From: an uncultured Flavobacteriaceae bacterium
Lineage (GTDB): Bacteria; Bacteroidota; Bacteroidia; Flavobacteriales; Flavobacteriaceae
DNA length: 64,000 nt
Reading direction: 5' to 3'
Assembly: GCA_947494205.1 (NCBI GenBank)
Contig: CANLUH010000002.1
Span: 1 to 64,000, forward strand
A program made the position numbers and the translations under genes. Shown piece after piece: positions 29,825 to 39,275 of the stretch (positions are counted from its first letter, which is position 1; every line of letters begins with the position of its first letter). Below the pieces are notes generated by a model. The model made no database searches. It saw only the letters and a list, made by a program, of their open reading frames with translations, and had not been told where the DNA came from.

Positions 29825-32665
29825 CTAAACGGCTAATTCCTTTTTAAGAAATCGTGCTGTATGGCTCTTTTTATGTTTGGCAACCACCTCGGGAGTCCCT
29901 TCAACAACAACTTTTCCGCCACCTTTTCCACCTTCGTAACCGATGTCTATAATATGATCTACGGCTTTAATAACATCTAAGTTGTGTTCAATAATGACTA
30001 CAGTATTGCCTTTATCTGCTAGTTTGTTTAATACTATCATTAACACACGGATATCTTCAAAATGTAAGCCAGTAGTAGGCTCATCTAAAATATAAAAGGT
30101 GTTTCCTGTATCTCTTTTACTTAATTCCGTGGCTAGTTTTATACGTTGTGCTTCACCACCAGAAAGAGTTGTACTTTGTTGTCCTAAAGTTATGTAGCCT
30201 AAACCTACATCTTTTATGGTTTTTAGTTTTTTATGAATTTTAGGAATGTTCTCAAAGAAATCTACAGCTTCATTAATAGTCATATTTAACACATCGCTAA
30301 TGCTTTTGCCTTTATAACGAATCTCTAAGGTTTCGCGATTAAAACGTTTGCCTTGGCAGGTTTCGCATTCTACGTAAACATCTGGGAGGAAATTCATTTC
30401 AATAACTCTTAATCCTCCACCTTTACAAGTTTCACAACGTCCACCGGCGACATTAAAACTAAAACGTCCTGGTTTGTAACCTCTAATCATCGCTTCTGGG
30501 ATTTTTGCAAACAAACTACGTATTTCCCCAAAAGTTCCTGTATAAGTTGCAGGGTTACTTCTTGGTGTTCTACCAATTGGCGATTGATTAATGTCTATTA
30601 CTTTATCGCAATGTTCTAAGCCTTTTATACTTTTATATGGCATTGGTTTTTTTACGCCATTATAATAGTAAGCGTTTAAAATGGGGTAGAGGGTTTCGTT
30701 AATTAAAGTCGATTTTCCACTTCCTGAAACACCAGTAACACCTATCATTTTTCCTAAAGGCAATTTTATAGAAACGTTTTTTAAATTGTTTCCTGTGCAA
30801 CCTTTTAATTCTATAAAATTACCATTGCCTTCTCTACGTTTTTTAGGTATCTCTATAGCTTTATTACCATTTAAGTAATCGGCTGTTAAGGTATTTTGCT
30901 TTAATAGATCTTTTGGTGTGCCTTGGCTAATAATTTCTCCACCATGTTTCCCGGCTCTTGGCCCAATATCGATAACATGATCGGCACGTTCTATCATGTC
31001 TTTATCATGTTCTACAACAATAACAGAGTTTCCAATATCTCTTAACGATACTAAAGAGTTAATTAGTTTTTCATTATCGCGTTGGTGTAAACCAATACTT
31101 GGCTCATCTAAAATATATAGCACCCCAACCAATTGCGATCCTATTTGTGTGGCTAAACGGATACGTTGTGCTTCGCCACCAGATAATGATTTAGAGCTTC
31201 GGTTTAAGGATAAATAGGTTAAACCAACGTCTACTAAAAACTGTAAACGCGTTTTTATTTCTTTAACAATCTCTTCAGCGATTTTAAATTGCTTTTCAGA
31301 TAGGTGTTTTGTTAGGTCTTGAAACCATTCTGTTAACTCTACAATATCTTTATTAGCAAGTTCTGCAATATTTTTATCGTTTATTTTAAAGTTTAACGAT
31401 TCTTGTTTTAAACGAGAACCTTTACAAACAGGACATTCTACTTTGTCCATATAATCTTTCGCCCAACGTTTTAAAGAGGTCGATTCTGCGTTTTTATATT
31501 GGTTTTCAATAAAATTAGCAACGCCTTCAAAATCTATTTTATAATCGCGAGTAATACCTAAGGTTTTACTTTCTACTGAAAACTTATCGTTTCCGCCATA
31601 TAAAATGATCTGTTTGGCTTCTTTAGGAATCGATTTATAAGTGTCTGTTAATTTAAATTTATAACGGTCTGCTATTAATTCTAACTGTTTAAAAATCCAA
31701 CTTTTCTTGGCTGGGCCATGTGGCGCCAATGCTCCATTTTTTATAGATAAAGAATCGTCTGGAATAATTTTGTTTTCGTTAACTTGATACAAATCGCCAA
31801 TACCATTACAATTATCACAAGCGCCTTTAGGCGAATTAAATGAAAAGTTATTAGGTTCTGGGTTTGGATACGATATTCCCGAAGACGGACACATTAAGTT
31901 ACGACTAAAATAGCGTGCTTCTTGTGTGTCTTGATCAATTACCATTAACACATCGTCTCCATGATACATGGCTGTATTTATGGTTTCAGTTAATCGTTTA
32001 TCGTTATCTACGGTATCATCGATTTTTAAACGGTCTATTACAATTTCTATATCGTGTGTTTTGTAGCGATCCAATTTCATCCCTTTTACAAGGTCTTTGA
32101 TCTCGCCATCTGTTCTTACTTTTACAAAACCTTGTTTTGCTATTTGTTCAAATAGTTCTCTGTAATGTCCTTTACGAGATCTAATTACGGGAGCTAAAAC
32201 GTTAATGCGTTTACCTTTATAGCTTTCGGTGATTAATGTTTTAATCTGTTCGTCGCTATAGCTTATCATTTTTTCGCCAGTATTGTAACTGTAAGCATCA
32301 CTTGCTCTAGCGAATAATAGTCGAAGAAAATCGTAAATTTCTGTAATGGTTCCTACAGTAGATCGTGGTGATTTACTAGTTGTTTTTTGCTCTATAGCGA
32401 TAACTGGCGAAAGTCCATCAATTTTATCTACATCAGGGCGTTCTAAGCCTCCTAAAAACTGCCTTGCATATGCCGAAAAGGTTTCTATGTAACGACGTTG
32501 TCCTTCTGCATAAATAGTATCGAAGGCTAAAGATGATTTTCCACTTCCAGATAGTCCAGTAATGACTACGAGTTTATCTCTTGGTATAGTAACATCTATA
32601 TTTTTAAGGTTATGGGCTCTTGCGCCTTGTACTTCTATATTTTCTTCGAAATTGGTAATAGACAT
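29825..32665 (-). CDS. uvrA: Excinuclease ABC subunit A
   Basis: A 946-residue DNA-damage sensor of nucleotide excision repair. It works as an ATPase dimer that loads UvrB at lesions. Both ABC cassettes are visible: Walker [10 protein letters not shown] near residue 38 and [12 protein letters not shown] near 660, with [12 protein letters not shown] and [12 protein letters not shown] signatures. Zinc-binding CxxC pairs are present ([15 protein letters not shown], and CETCKGG with CETCQGKRF). The ATG at 32665 (protein beginning [12 protein letters not shown]) is preferred to an in-frame TTG two codons earlier. A TATCTTTG -7 element stands about 33 bp upstream. No other repair gene is adjacent. 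Confidence 0.97.
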   Translation of the reverse strand: MSITNFEENIEVQGARAHNLKNIDVTIPRDKLVVITGLSGSGKSSLAFDTIYAEGQRRYIETFSAYARQFLGGLERPDVDKIDGLSPVIAIEQKTTSKSPRSTVGTITEIYDFLRLLFARASDAYSYNTGEKMISYSDEQIKTLITESYKGKRINVLAPVIRSRKGHYRELFEQIAKQGFVKVRTDGEIKDLVKGMKLDRYKTHDIEIVIDRLKIDDTVDNDKRLTETINTAMYHGDDVLMVIDQDTQEARYFSRNLMCPSSGISYPNPEPNNFSFNSPKGACDNCNGIGDLYQVNENKIIPDDSLSIKNGALAPHGPAKKSWIFKQLELIADRYKFKLTDTYKSIPKEAKQIILYGGNDKFSVESKTLGITRDYKIDFEGVANFIENQYKNAESTSLKRWAKDYMDKVECPVCKGSRLKQESLNFKINDKNIAELANKDIVELTEWFQDLTKHLSEKQFKIAEEIVKEIKTRLQFLVDVGLTYLSLNRSSKSLSGGEAQRIRLATQIGSQLVGVLYILDEPSIGLHQRDNEKLINSLVSLRDIGNSVIVVEHDKDMIERADHVIDIGPRAGKHGGEIISQGTPKDLLKQNTLTADYLNGNKAIEIPKKRREGNGNFIELKGCTGNNLKNVSIKLPLGKMIGVTGVSGSGKSTLINETLYPILNAYYYNGVKKPMPYKSIKGLEHCDKVIDINQSPIGRTPRSNPATYTGTFGEIRSLFAKIPEAMIRGYKPGRFSFNVAGGRCETCKGGGLRVIEMNFLPDVYVECETCQGKRFNRETLEIRYKGKSISDVLNMTINEAVDFFENIPKIHKKLKTIKDVGLGYITLGQQSTTLSGGEAQRIKLATELSKRDTGNTFYILDEPTTGLHFEDIRVLMIVLNKLADKGNTVVIIEHNLDVIKAVDHIIDIGYEGGKGGGKVVVEGTPEVVAKHKKSHTARFLKKELAV

Positions 32666-32697
32666 AAGCAATTCTGTAGCTTTTTAAAACAGATTTG

Positions 32698-32705
32698 CAA
32701 AGATA
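32698..32705 (-). promoter_or_regulatory. Predicted -7 element of the uvrA promoter
   Basis: Minus strand TATCTTTG, a full match to TAnnTTTG, about 33 nt before the ATG at 32665. No clear TTG -33 box is found at the expected distance. Confidence 0.45.
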
Positions 32706-33072
32706 CGGGTTTTGCTTTTCTTTTTGAAATGAGTGAGTTATCATTTCATGTTAAAATAAAATAAAAAAGGGATTGTTTTTTTTCTGATTTTATGTTTAAA
32801 TTTAAAACTGTAAAAGAGATTTAAATAATTTGAATTCGATTTTAAAGTTGTAAGATTTAAGAATCAACAATATCATGATATTGAATTCACATTAACAAAC
32901 AAAATGAGTCCGTCTAAAAAGTTATTATCATTCATTTTGTCAAGTTGAGCTTGTCGAAACTGATATTTATTAGTTAGTACATAAAACATTTCTACAAGTT
33001 CAATGTGACATAGAACTATACTTTTTAGACAGCCTCTGTAAAACAAGCTACCCGCTTTCTCGGGTAATACAT
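32706..33072. other. Divergent intergenic region with repeat element
   Basis: About 370 bp between uvrA and the divergent 174-residue gene. The first part is plain AT-rich DNA. The second part (32906-33036) is the imperfect inverted repeat listed separately. Any promoter of the plus-strand gene would have to lie in or next to that repeat. Confidence 0.5.
32906..33036. repeat. 131-bp palindromic repeat element (MITE-like)
   Basis: The ends GAGTCCGTCTAAAAAGT (32906-32922) and ACTTTTTAGACAGCCTC (33020-33036) are inverted with 15 of 17 matches. An inner pair, TGTCAAGTTGAGCTTGTCG and CTACAAGTTCAATGTGACA, is also inverted. Related ends recur at 45467 and 45905. It carries no gene and may form a long hairpin. 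It looks like a dispersed non-autonomous element or a relic of insertion-sequence ends. Confidence 0.6.
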
Positions 33073-33597
33073 ATGAAATTATTAGGAATAGGATCAAGAA
33101 TTAATCATCCAGAATATGGAAAAGGTGTAGTAACCAATGTAGACTCCAAACAATATTGGGTAACCTTTATAGATAATGGATTGGAAACAATAGATTTAGA
33201 TGCTGAAATAGATATTATTGAAGCTGCCGATAAAGATGTAGATACTATTAGTTTTTTTGATATTGAAAGCAGTTTAAGACATATTTTGAAACGCTATAGC
33301 GATGTTTCGGAAATTGTTCCGATTGCCGATAAATGGAAAGGAGGAAAGCTAATTTTAGAACCTAGCGATACCAATTTAAAAGGAAAGGAATTACCAATTG
33401 ATAGTTTTTTCCATAAAATAACAATGGTACGCGACCGTTTGCGTGTTATGGAACAAAAGGTGAATTCTAGTAATTTAGAAGAACAAGAAAAAATCGATTT
33501 ACAACAATATATTACACGTATTTATGGTAGTTTAACCACATTTAATGTACTGTTTAAATTGAAGGACCATAATTTTGTAGGACAGAAGAGTAAGTAG
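33073..33597 (+). CDS. Conserved hypothetical protein with KOW/DUF3553-like N-terminal fold
   Basis: A 174-residue cytoplasmic protein. The first 50 residues (GIGSRINHPEYGKGVVTNVD, then YWVTFIDNGLETIDLDAE) have the short beta-barrel pattern G-x-G-x-V...V-x-F...G seen in CarD/DUF3553-type modules that bind nucleic acid or polymerase. The remainder is helical and acidic. There is no signal peptide or membrane segment. I do not recognise a named family, and the function is unknown. It is transcribed divergently from uvrA and ends just before a hexanucleotide repeat tract. Confidence 0.65.
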   Translation: MKLLGIGSRINHPEYGKGVVTNVDSKQYWVTFIDNGLETIDLDAEIDIIEAADKDVDTISFFDIESSLRHILKRYSDVSEIVPIADKWKGGKLILEPSDTNLKGKELPIDSFFHKITMVRDRLRVMEQKVNSSNLEEQEKIDLQQYITRIYGSLTTFNVLFKLKDHNFVGQKSK

Positions 33598-33602
33598 TTT
33601 AT

Positions 33603-33644
33603 TCAGTCTCAGTCTCAGTCTCAGTCTCAGTCTCAGTCTCAGTC
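33603..33644. repeat. Hexanucleotide tandem repeat (TCAGTC)7
   Basis: Seven perfect copies of TCAGTC, starting 6 bp after the stop of the 174-residue gene and ending about 10 bp before the stop of the convergent lipoprotein gene. There is no interruption. It is a simple-sequence tract whose copy number is likely to vary between cells. Confidence 0.95.
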
Positions 33645-33654
33645 TGTGTTTGCT

Positions 33655-34134
33655 TTATTTATAAAATAATTGATACGTTTCCTTGTTTATGTTTAAGTTA
33701 ATGGTAACAGTATCAGTTTGTTTTGAATTTAAATAGTCTTTTCTTTTTATGGTTTTAATTCTATTTTTATCTAAAAAGTAAATGAGTAAATTAATTGTGT
33801 CTTTATCCTTAATATTTAATGGCGTATATGGTAAAATAGGTACTCTGTCTGGTTTTAAATAGATTTCTATCGCATCACTTTTAAGTAACTTAGAGTCTAA
33901 TGCTATACTTTTAATGTCTAATTGATTGGTATAATTTACATTTAGGAGTTTTAAATGTAATACAGATTTTAGATAGTGATTGCCTGTATACACAGCACTG
34001 AAATCTGAATCTAGTATAGAGAATTTAGTATTATTTACTTCTTCTTTAATTAAATTGTAATTATAGTATTTTGGAGGCGGAGGCATTAAGCAAGATACTG
34101 CTATAAAACTAATGACTATTATTACTTTTTTCAT
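33655..34134 (-). CDS. Small lipoprotein of unknown function
   Basis: A 159-residue protein. The signal peptide ends in a lipobox-like SFIAVSC (Cys at about residue 15), followed by MPPPPKYYNYN, so it is probably anchored by lipid. The mature part is a beta-rich domain with no motif that I recognise. Neighbouring small genes on the same strand (34197-34981) also encode envelope-type proteins, but gaps and separate starts leave the operon uncertain. Confidence 0.6.
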   Translation of the reverse strand: MKKVIIVISFIAVSCLMPPPPKYYNYNLIKEEVNNTKFSILDSDFSAVYTGNHYLKSVLHLKLLNVNYTNQLDIKSIALDSKLLKSDAIEIYLKPDRVPILPYTPLNIKDKDTINLLIYFLDKNRIKTIKRKDYLNSKQTDTVTINLNINKETYQLFYK

Positions 34135-34196
34135 AGTTTTTTTGTTCTATATTAATCAGTATCGATTATTCATGACTACGCAAACTTATTTATGTA

Positions 34197-34478
34197 TCAT
34201 AAATATATTCCTAAAAGTATACTCATAATAATTAAATTCAAGACAATTGATACTATGTTTATTTTAATATGAAAAGAGTAGCTTTTTAAATACTTTTTGA
34301 GTGAGAAATCGATAATGATAAAAATTGATGTTATTAAAATAATAAAAAACGAGATTATAAACCCAACCGGGGGCGTATGACTATCTACAATTCCATCTGT
34401 TACTACAGAGTAGCTTATTAAGCACAATCCTAATACATATAGAATTATTTTAATTAGTATATAAACATGTTTAAGCAT
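34197..34478 (-). CDS. Small membrane protein of unknown function
   Basis: A 93-residue protein with about three membrane segments (near residues 5-24, 35-55 and 70-92). No family is recognised. It lies 14 bp downstream of the 162-residue lipocalin-like gene on the same strand and is probably co-transcribed with it. The reading frame is short, but codon use and hydrophobic pattern are consistent with a real gene. Confidence 0.5.
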   Translation of the reverse strand: MLKHVYILIKIILYVLGLCLISYSVVTDGIVDSHTPPVGFIISFFIILITSIFIIIDFSLKKYLKSYSFHIKINIVSIVLNLIIMSILLGIYL

Positions 34479-34492
34479 TAAATTACTTACAG

Positions 34493-34981
34493 TTATTCGA
34501 TTCTATTTAAAGTTACATATTCCGATATAGGGGCATCATTAGAATTGAATATAATTCCTGCATCTTTGTAGTTTCGTAATATCTTTAAAGTATTTCCTTT
34601 ATTTAAAAAGAAATAAACTTCTGTAGTATCTGCATATTTATCTTCAAGTTTTTTTCGACTATATCTATTATCATCTATTTTTTTCCAAGTTCCTTTCCAG
34701 TAGCTTTCTACATCGAAGTTACATTCTCCTGTATTATTATAGATTTTGGGTGAAATGTGGTCTAGCGTTCCGTTAGCACGATATATACTTCTCGCTTTAT
34801 CATAACATCTGTAAAATTTATTTTCTTTGTTAGTGCCATCAGGAAAATTGTATTGTATTTTAACAAGTTCCCAAACTCCTATAATAGGATCTTCTAGAGT
34901 TTCACTATTAATATTTTTTTTGGAAGTAGATAACAAGCATAATCCAATAAATACTAAAAAGGCATAATTGAGTACTTTCAT
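34493..34981 (-). CDS. Lipocalin-like exported protein
   Basis: A 162-residue protein with a hydrophobic leader (about residues 1-20). The mature part begins with IIGVWELVKIQYNFPDGT, resembling the first strand of lipocalin-like domains (GxW motif), and continues with GTWKKIDDNRYSRKK and several beta strands. Such proteins are common in Bacteroidota envelopes and usually lack known ligands. Two Cys (in YRCYDK and GECNFD) could form a disulfide. The function is unknown beyond probable periplasmic ligand binding. Confidence 0.6.
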   Translation of the reverse strand: MKVLNYAFLVFIGLCLLSTSKKNINSETLEDPIIGVWELVKIQYNFPDGTNKENKFYRCYDKARSIYRANGTLDHISPKIYNNTGECNFDVESYWKGTWKKIDDNRYSRKKLEDKYADTTEVYFFLNKGNTLKILRNYKDAGIIFNSNDAPISEYVTLNRIE

Positions 34982-35057
34982 TTTGATTAAAATTAGTAAT
35001 TACTAAACGTATAGAATTGGTTTTAAGTATTCTCAGTTAATTAGTATTATTTACAAA

Positions 35058-35774
35058 TTATTTTGAAGTCTTAATATCCGTAATCTCCAATCCTAAAACC
35101 ATTAGTTTATGAAAGGTTGGTAATTGCACGCCAGTTTCTGTTGTTGTCCAATCACTCCAAGATGCTTCCAAACCATCTATAGGTAGAATAGACGTCCACA
35201 TTTTAAAGCTTTTAGGTTTACCATCTTCATCTAACAACCATAAGTATGAGTCTCCAGGTGTAGAACCACCAGCAGTATACGTTACTAGAAGTGCTTTTTC
35301 ATCATTTTCTAACGTAACGATACTTCTTTTTACACCTTTATCAAAGACTTTATAAGGGCCTACAACCCAAAAGGAATCATTATTAAATAAACCTATTGCT
35401 TTTTGTATGAGCTCCGTTGTGTCCTCTCCTGTTACTTGAACTTCGCTTTTAAATACAGTATTATTTGAAGCGTCATTAAAATCTAAATTCACCTTATAAT
35501 CTTTCCAATAGACTTCGCAGGTGTTTCCTGCTTTATTCCATTTAAAATGATGACGTTTTTTAAACGTCCATTCTATGTAATCTGTTACATTATAGGCATG
35601 ATAGTCTAAAGCATTAAGCATTCTGTAAGCTAATGTGTCTGCCTGTTCGCCTGGGACACCTGTTGGCAGGTCTTCATTGTATTTATAATATAGGAAACCG
35701 TATAATAGTAGTGTTGGTAGGGTTAGGAAGATGATAATTCCTGTAGTTACCTTTAGTATTTTTTTTGTGTTCAT
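35058..35774 (-). CDS. Membrane-anchored hypothetical protein
   Basis: A 238-residue protein with one N-terminal membrane segment (about residues 8-28) and a soluble domain outside the cytoplasm. The domain contains conserved-looking Trp/Tyr-rich stretches (DYIEWTFKKRHHFKWNKAG and GDSYLWLLDEDGKPKSFKMW). The pattern suggests a flavobacterial conserved protein of unknown function. It is separated by about 190 bp of hairpin-rich DNA from the upstream ATP-grasp gene. Confidence 0.6.
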   Translation of the reverse strand: MNTKKILKVTTGIIIFLTLPTLLLYGFLYYKYNEDLPTGVPGEQADTLAYRMLNALDYHAYNVTDYIEWTFKKRHHFKWNKAGNTCEVYWKDYKVNLDFNDASNNTVFKSEVQVTGEDTTELIQKAIGLFNNDSFWVVGPYKVFDKGVKRSIVTLENDEKALLVTYTAGGSTPGDSYLWLLDEDGKPKSFKMWTSILPIDGLEASWSDWTTTETGVQLPTFHKLMVLGLEITDIKTSK

Positions 35775-35963
35775 ATTTATTTTCCGTGAAAACTGTTTTT
35801 TTTCACTCCCTTGAAGAAGGAGTCTTAATCCGTTTCCTTGAAAACGGTAATCCTATTATATTTATTCTCTCCTTGTAAAAAGAAGTATTGTAATTTCAAT
35901 TATAGAGGTTTTAACTGCGCTCAACCTGACAAATCATATTAATTAAAAACGATTATTACAAAA
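35775..35963. repeat. Intergenic repeat relics including a GTCAGGTTGAGCGCAG copy
   Basis: The gap holds small inverted repeats (ACTCC / GGAGT at about 35805-35831; CCGTTT / AAACGG at about 35830-35848). At 35911-35930 it holds a copy, on the minus strand, of the dispersed motif GTCAGGTTGAGCGCAGTTAA. Similar motifs occur at 32939-32960 and inside mnmE at 61585-61608. Confidence 0.5.
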
Positions 35964-36860
35964 TTAGGTTATTTTTTCCTTAATTGCCTTAGCTAATTTA
36001 ATAGCAGCTTCAGGATGATTTCTAAACCATAATTCGGGCTCAATTAACTCTAATTCGGATAAAGCGACTTTACCTTTATTATCTTCAAAAATATCGACTC
36101 TTGCATATAATGGTAGTTCAATACATGCTTTAACAGCAGCTTCAGCAAACGTAATTTCTTCGGGTGTTGGTGTATACTCGTGTACGCTACCACCAAAATC
36201 ATCTTGCACTCTAAAGTCACCTGATTTAGCTTGCTTTAAAACGGCATGTGTGTATTTGCCATTAAAAACCATCATAGAGATTTCGCCTTTATCAACAATA
36301 TTATGTTGAAAGGGCTGTAACAGCATAGCTTCATTTGCTATTAGTGTTTTAAAAATTGCTTCGTGAGCGTTTAAGTTTTTTTCGTTTAGTTTATACGTAT
36401 GCCTTGCTGCACCAGATATACAAGGTTTTAAAACAGTTTCATTCCAATTTAGTTTACGATGCAATGTTTCTAGTGTTTCTGTATGGCCTTGTTCTATAAC
36501 ATACGTTTCCGCTATATGAATACCGTTTTGTTGAAGATCTAATAAGTAGTGTTTGTCTATATTCCAACGGATAATTACTTCAGAATTTATTAAACGTGTT
36601 TGTTTGGAAACACTTTCTAGCCATTTTGAAAATTCATCAAATCGATCAAAATAATCCCAAGTGGTACGGAATACTACAGATTTTGTACTTGACCAATCAA
36701 AATTAGGGTCGTCCCACGCTAATCTTTCAGTATTTAATCCTAAGTCTTTAAGAGCTTGTACAACGTAATCGTCTTCTTTGTATACGTTGTGTTTATATAC
36801 ATCTGTAGAATCTTGTAAGTAGCGAGAATCGGTTAGTATAATGCAATCGTATGGTTTCAT
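35964..36860 (-). CDS. ATP-grasp protein (RimK/glutathione-synthetase-like)
   Basis: A 298-residue cytoplasmic enzyme of the ATP-grasp superfamily, which joins a carboxylate to an amine with ATP. A pre-grasp domain comes first, with NIDKHYLLDLQQNGIHIAET near residues 104-123. The nucleotide-binding core includes ETVLKPCISGAARHTYKLN, and near the C terminus ARVDIFEDNKGKVALSELEL and IEPELWF supply the usual acidic metal ligands. The substrate cannot be deduced. It is transcribed in the same direction as, and 119 bp after, gamma-glutamyltransferase. A gamma-glutamyl or glutathione-like substrate is thus possible, but this is inference. Confidence 0.75.
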   Translation of the reverse strand: MKPYDCIILTDSRYLQDSTDVYKHNVYKEDDYVVQALKDLGLNTERLAWDDPNFDWSSTKSVVFRTTWDYFDRFDEFSKWLESVSKQTRLINSEVIIRWNIDKHYLLDLQQNGIHIAETYVIEQGHTETLETLHRKLNWNETVLKPCISGAARHTYKLNEKNLNAHEAIFKTLIANEAMLLQPFQHNIVDKGEISMMVFNGKYTHAVLKQAKSGDFRVQDDFGGSVHEYTPTPEEITFAEAAVKACIELPLYARVDIFEDNKGKVALSELELIEPELWFRNHPEAAIKLAKAIKEKIT

Positions 36861-36979
36861 AAAAAGTTTCTTTTTATTCCTGCTAAGTCAGGAATTTCAT
36901 TATTTATTCTTAAAATAGTCTTTGTCCATAAGTAAAAAGCCATAAACGACGCTCAAACTTACACTGTTATAGCTTTCCT

Positions 36980-38668
36980 TTAGAATCCAGCAGCAGCATC
37001 GTCACCACGATTATCTGCACCACCTTCTAGTTTACCATCGGGTAATACTAAAATAGCATCTACAATACCAATTACAGGTGAACGTTCCTCGTTTATTGTA
37101 TGTCCTTTTTGTTTTAAAGCAGTGATAACGTCCTTAGAAAAACGATTTGGTTCCATTCTAATCTCGTCTGGTAACCATTGGTGATGAAAACGCGGTGCAT
37201 TTACAGCATTTTGCATGGTCATATTAAACTCGTGTACATTTAAAATCGTTTGCATTACCGAAGTAATAATAGTAGAGCCTCCTGGCGTACCTACTACCAT
37301 AAATAGTTTACCGTCTTTTTCTACAATTGTTGGGGTCATAGAACTTAGCATACGTTTTTGTGGAAGAATAGCGTTAGCCTCGGCTCCAATTAGTCCGTAG
37401 ACATTAGGGACACCGGGTTTACTACTAAAATCGTCCATTTCATTGTTAAGGAAGAAGCCTAATTCCTCACAAAATAGTTTAGAACCAAATCCTGAGTTTA
37501 ATGTTGTGGTTACAGAAACAGCATTTCCAAATTGATCAACAATAGAGTAGTGGGTCGTTTCATCACTTTCTATAATATCTACAGAGCCATGTGTTATGGT
37601 GTTAGATGGTGTTGCATTTTCGAATGAAAAGTCTGCCATTCTATTCGTTAAATAAGTATTACTTATTAATCGGTCTTGTGGAACAGTTACAAAATCGGGA
37701 TCTCCTAAATAAAAACTTCTATCTGCATAAGCACGACGTTCTGCTTCTGCTAATACATGAATGGTTTTTACAGAATTGTGTCCAAAATCTTCTAAATCGT
37801 AAACTTCCACTGCTTTTAAAACCTGAGCTAAAGCAATACCTCCACTAGAAGGTGGTGCCATGGATATAATGTTTAAATCATCGTAAGTAAACGTTACAGG
37901 TGTTCTCCATTTAGCTTTGTAATTGGCTAAATCTTCTACTGTAATAATACCACCATTATCTTTAATAAATTGAGCAAGAGTCTTTGCAGTTTGGCCTTTG
38001 TAAAATTCATCAGGACCATGTTTCATAATTCTGGTTAGTGTTTTTGCTAAATTAGTGTACTTAATAGTATCATTTGCTTTCCAAGCTTTTGCAAATAGAA
38101 TGGTATCTTTATTTGCTAATGCGAAGTCTTCTAATTTTTCAGCAATACGTAATTCTTGTTTTTCGGTAACAACAACACCTCGTTTTGCTAAAGCTATTAC
38201 AGGTTTCATAATAGTTTCTATTGGTAGTGTTCCAAATCGCTTATGTGTTTCAAAAACGCCTGCAATAGAGCCCGGAACACCAACAGCCAAAGCACCTCGT
38301 GTACTTAGGTTTGGTATAACGTTACCTAGAGAGTCTAAATACATGTCTTTTGTAGCTAGTGCAGGTGCTTTTTCTCTAAAATCTAGACTTCCTACTTTAC
38401 CGTCATTTAGTCTGTATACCATAAATCCTCCACCCCCAACATTCCCTGCGTAGGGATAACTTACAGCTAAAGCTAATTGTGTAGCCGCCATAGCATCAAA
38501 AGCATTACCTCCTTGTTCTAATATATACTTCCCAATATTAGAAGCTTCAACTCTGGCAGAAACAACCATAGCTTTTTGTGTTACTAAGCCGCGTTTTGGT
38601 GTTTCTTTCTTACAAGCATTGAAAGCTATTAAAAGTATCGTGAGGATCAGGAATGATTTTAGTTTCAT
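36980..38668 (-). CDS. ggt: Gamma-glutamyltransferase, lipoprotein form
   Basis: A 562-residue N-terminal nucleophile hydrolase. It removes or transfers gamma-glutamyl groups from glutathione and related peptides. The leader ends in the lipobox AFNAC (Cys19), so the enzyme is lipid-anchored in the periplasm or on the surface. The precursor self-cleaves before Thr371 in the motif ETTHYSIVD. Substrate motifs GGGFMVYRL, PPSSGGIAL and MLSSMTPTIVEKDG are present. Length is normal. Its ATG overlaps the acpH-like stop by one base (TAATG), so translation is likely coupled. Confidence 0.93.
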   Translation of the reverse strand: MKLKSFLILTILLIAFNACKKETPKRGLVTQKAMVVSARVEASNIGKYILEQGGNAFDAMAATQLALAVSYPYAGNVGGGGFMVYRLNDGKVGSLDFREKAPALATKDMYLDSLGNVIPNLSTRGALAVGVPGSIAGVFETHKRFGTLPIETIMKPVIALAKRGVVVTEKQELRIAEKLEDFALANKDTILFAKAWKANDTIKYTNLAKTLTRIMKHGPDEFYKGQTAKTLAQFIKDNGGIITVEDLANYKAKWRTPVTFTYDDLNIISMAPPSSGGIALAQVLKAVEVYDLEDFGHNSVKTIHVLAEAERRAYADRSFYLGDPDFVTVPQDRLISNTYLTNRMADFSFENATPSNTITHGSVDIIESDETTHYSIVDQFGNAVSVTTTLNSGFGSKLFCEELGFFLNNEMDDFSSKPGVPNVYGLIGAEANAILPQKRMLSSMTPTIVEKDGKLFMVVGTPGGSTIITSVMQTILNVHEFNMTMQNAVNAPRFHHQWLPDEIRMEPNRFSKDVITALKQKGHTINEERSPVIGIVDAILVLPDGKLEGGADNRGDDAAAGF

Positions 38669-39264
38669 TACAGATTGTTTTGTATTTCAATTAGTTTTTC
38701 TTCAGAAAATTGAATTAGTTCTTTAAAAAAGCGTGTAAACTCATCTTCAAATTCATTATAAAACTCTTGAAGTTCGTTTATAGCTAAATTCATTTGCGAT
38801 CTATTCTTTGTACGTCTATTCATACCTTCTAAAACCTTTGTTATACCTTCTATAGAAGCATAACTTAATAGCCAATTATCGGCAATCATGTATGGCATCA
38901 TTTTTTGAATACGTTGCGGTAGTATTTTAAAATTATTTTCTAAAGTATCATAAAAATGATTTACGTAATTTTCTAAAGGCACATTAGAATAGTGTTTCCA
39001 GTTTTTTGCCAAGAAATGATCGTATAATATATCTACAATAACACCAGAGTAATGTCCGTAATTTTCGTGTAAACGTTTAGTACTTTGTCTAACGGTTTTA
39101 TGAGCATCTGTAAAAGTATCTATTTGGCGATGCAATAAAATTCCTGCTTGAATTGCTTTTGGGTATTTTTTATAGTCTTTACCGCGAATGCCGTCGGCTA
39201 TAAAGTTGCCAATTGTTATGTTATTATCGTTTCCGGAAAGATAAATATGCGCAAGAAAATTCAT
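38668..39264 (-). CDS. Acyl carrier protein phosphodiesterase-like protein
   Basis: A 198-residue protein of the AcpH/DUF479 family. The start MNFLAHIYLSGND is the classic family beginning, so I use the ATG at 39264 and not the TTG further upstream. The HD-like metal residues are visible in IADGIRGKDYKKYP, LLHRQIDTFTDAH and DILYDHFLAKNW. Characterised AcpH removes 4'-phosphopantetheine from acyl carrier protein, but the physiological role is debated. It overlaps gamma-glutamyltransferase by one base. It is divergent, with only 11 bp between start codons, from the acyltransferase gene. Confidence 0.85.
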   Translation of the reverse strand: MNFLAHIYLSGNDNNITIGNFIADGIRGKDYKKYPKAIQAGILLHRQIDTFTDAHKTVRQSTKRLHENYGHYSGVIVDILYDHFLAKNWKHYSNVPLENYVNHFYDTLENNFKILPQRIQKMMPYMIADNWLLSYASIEGITKVLEGMNRRTKNRSQMNLAINELQEFYNEFEDEFTRFFKELIQFSEEKLIEIQNNL

Positions 39265-39275
39265 TGTATAAATAT

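Noticed and set aside
32873..33097. Small minus-strand gene of 74 codons
   Set aside because: It lies wholly across the palindromic repeat element and overlaps the start of the divergent gene. The protein has no sensible features.
33603..33644. CRISPR array
   Set aside because: The repeat unit is six bases with no spacers. No cas gene is present.
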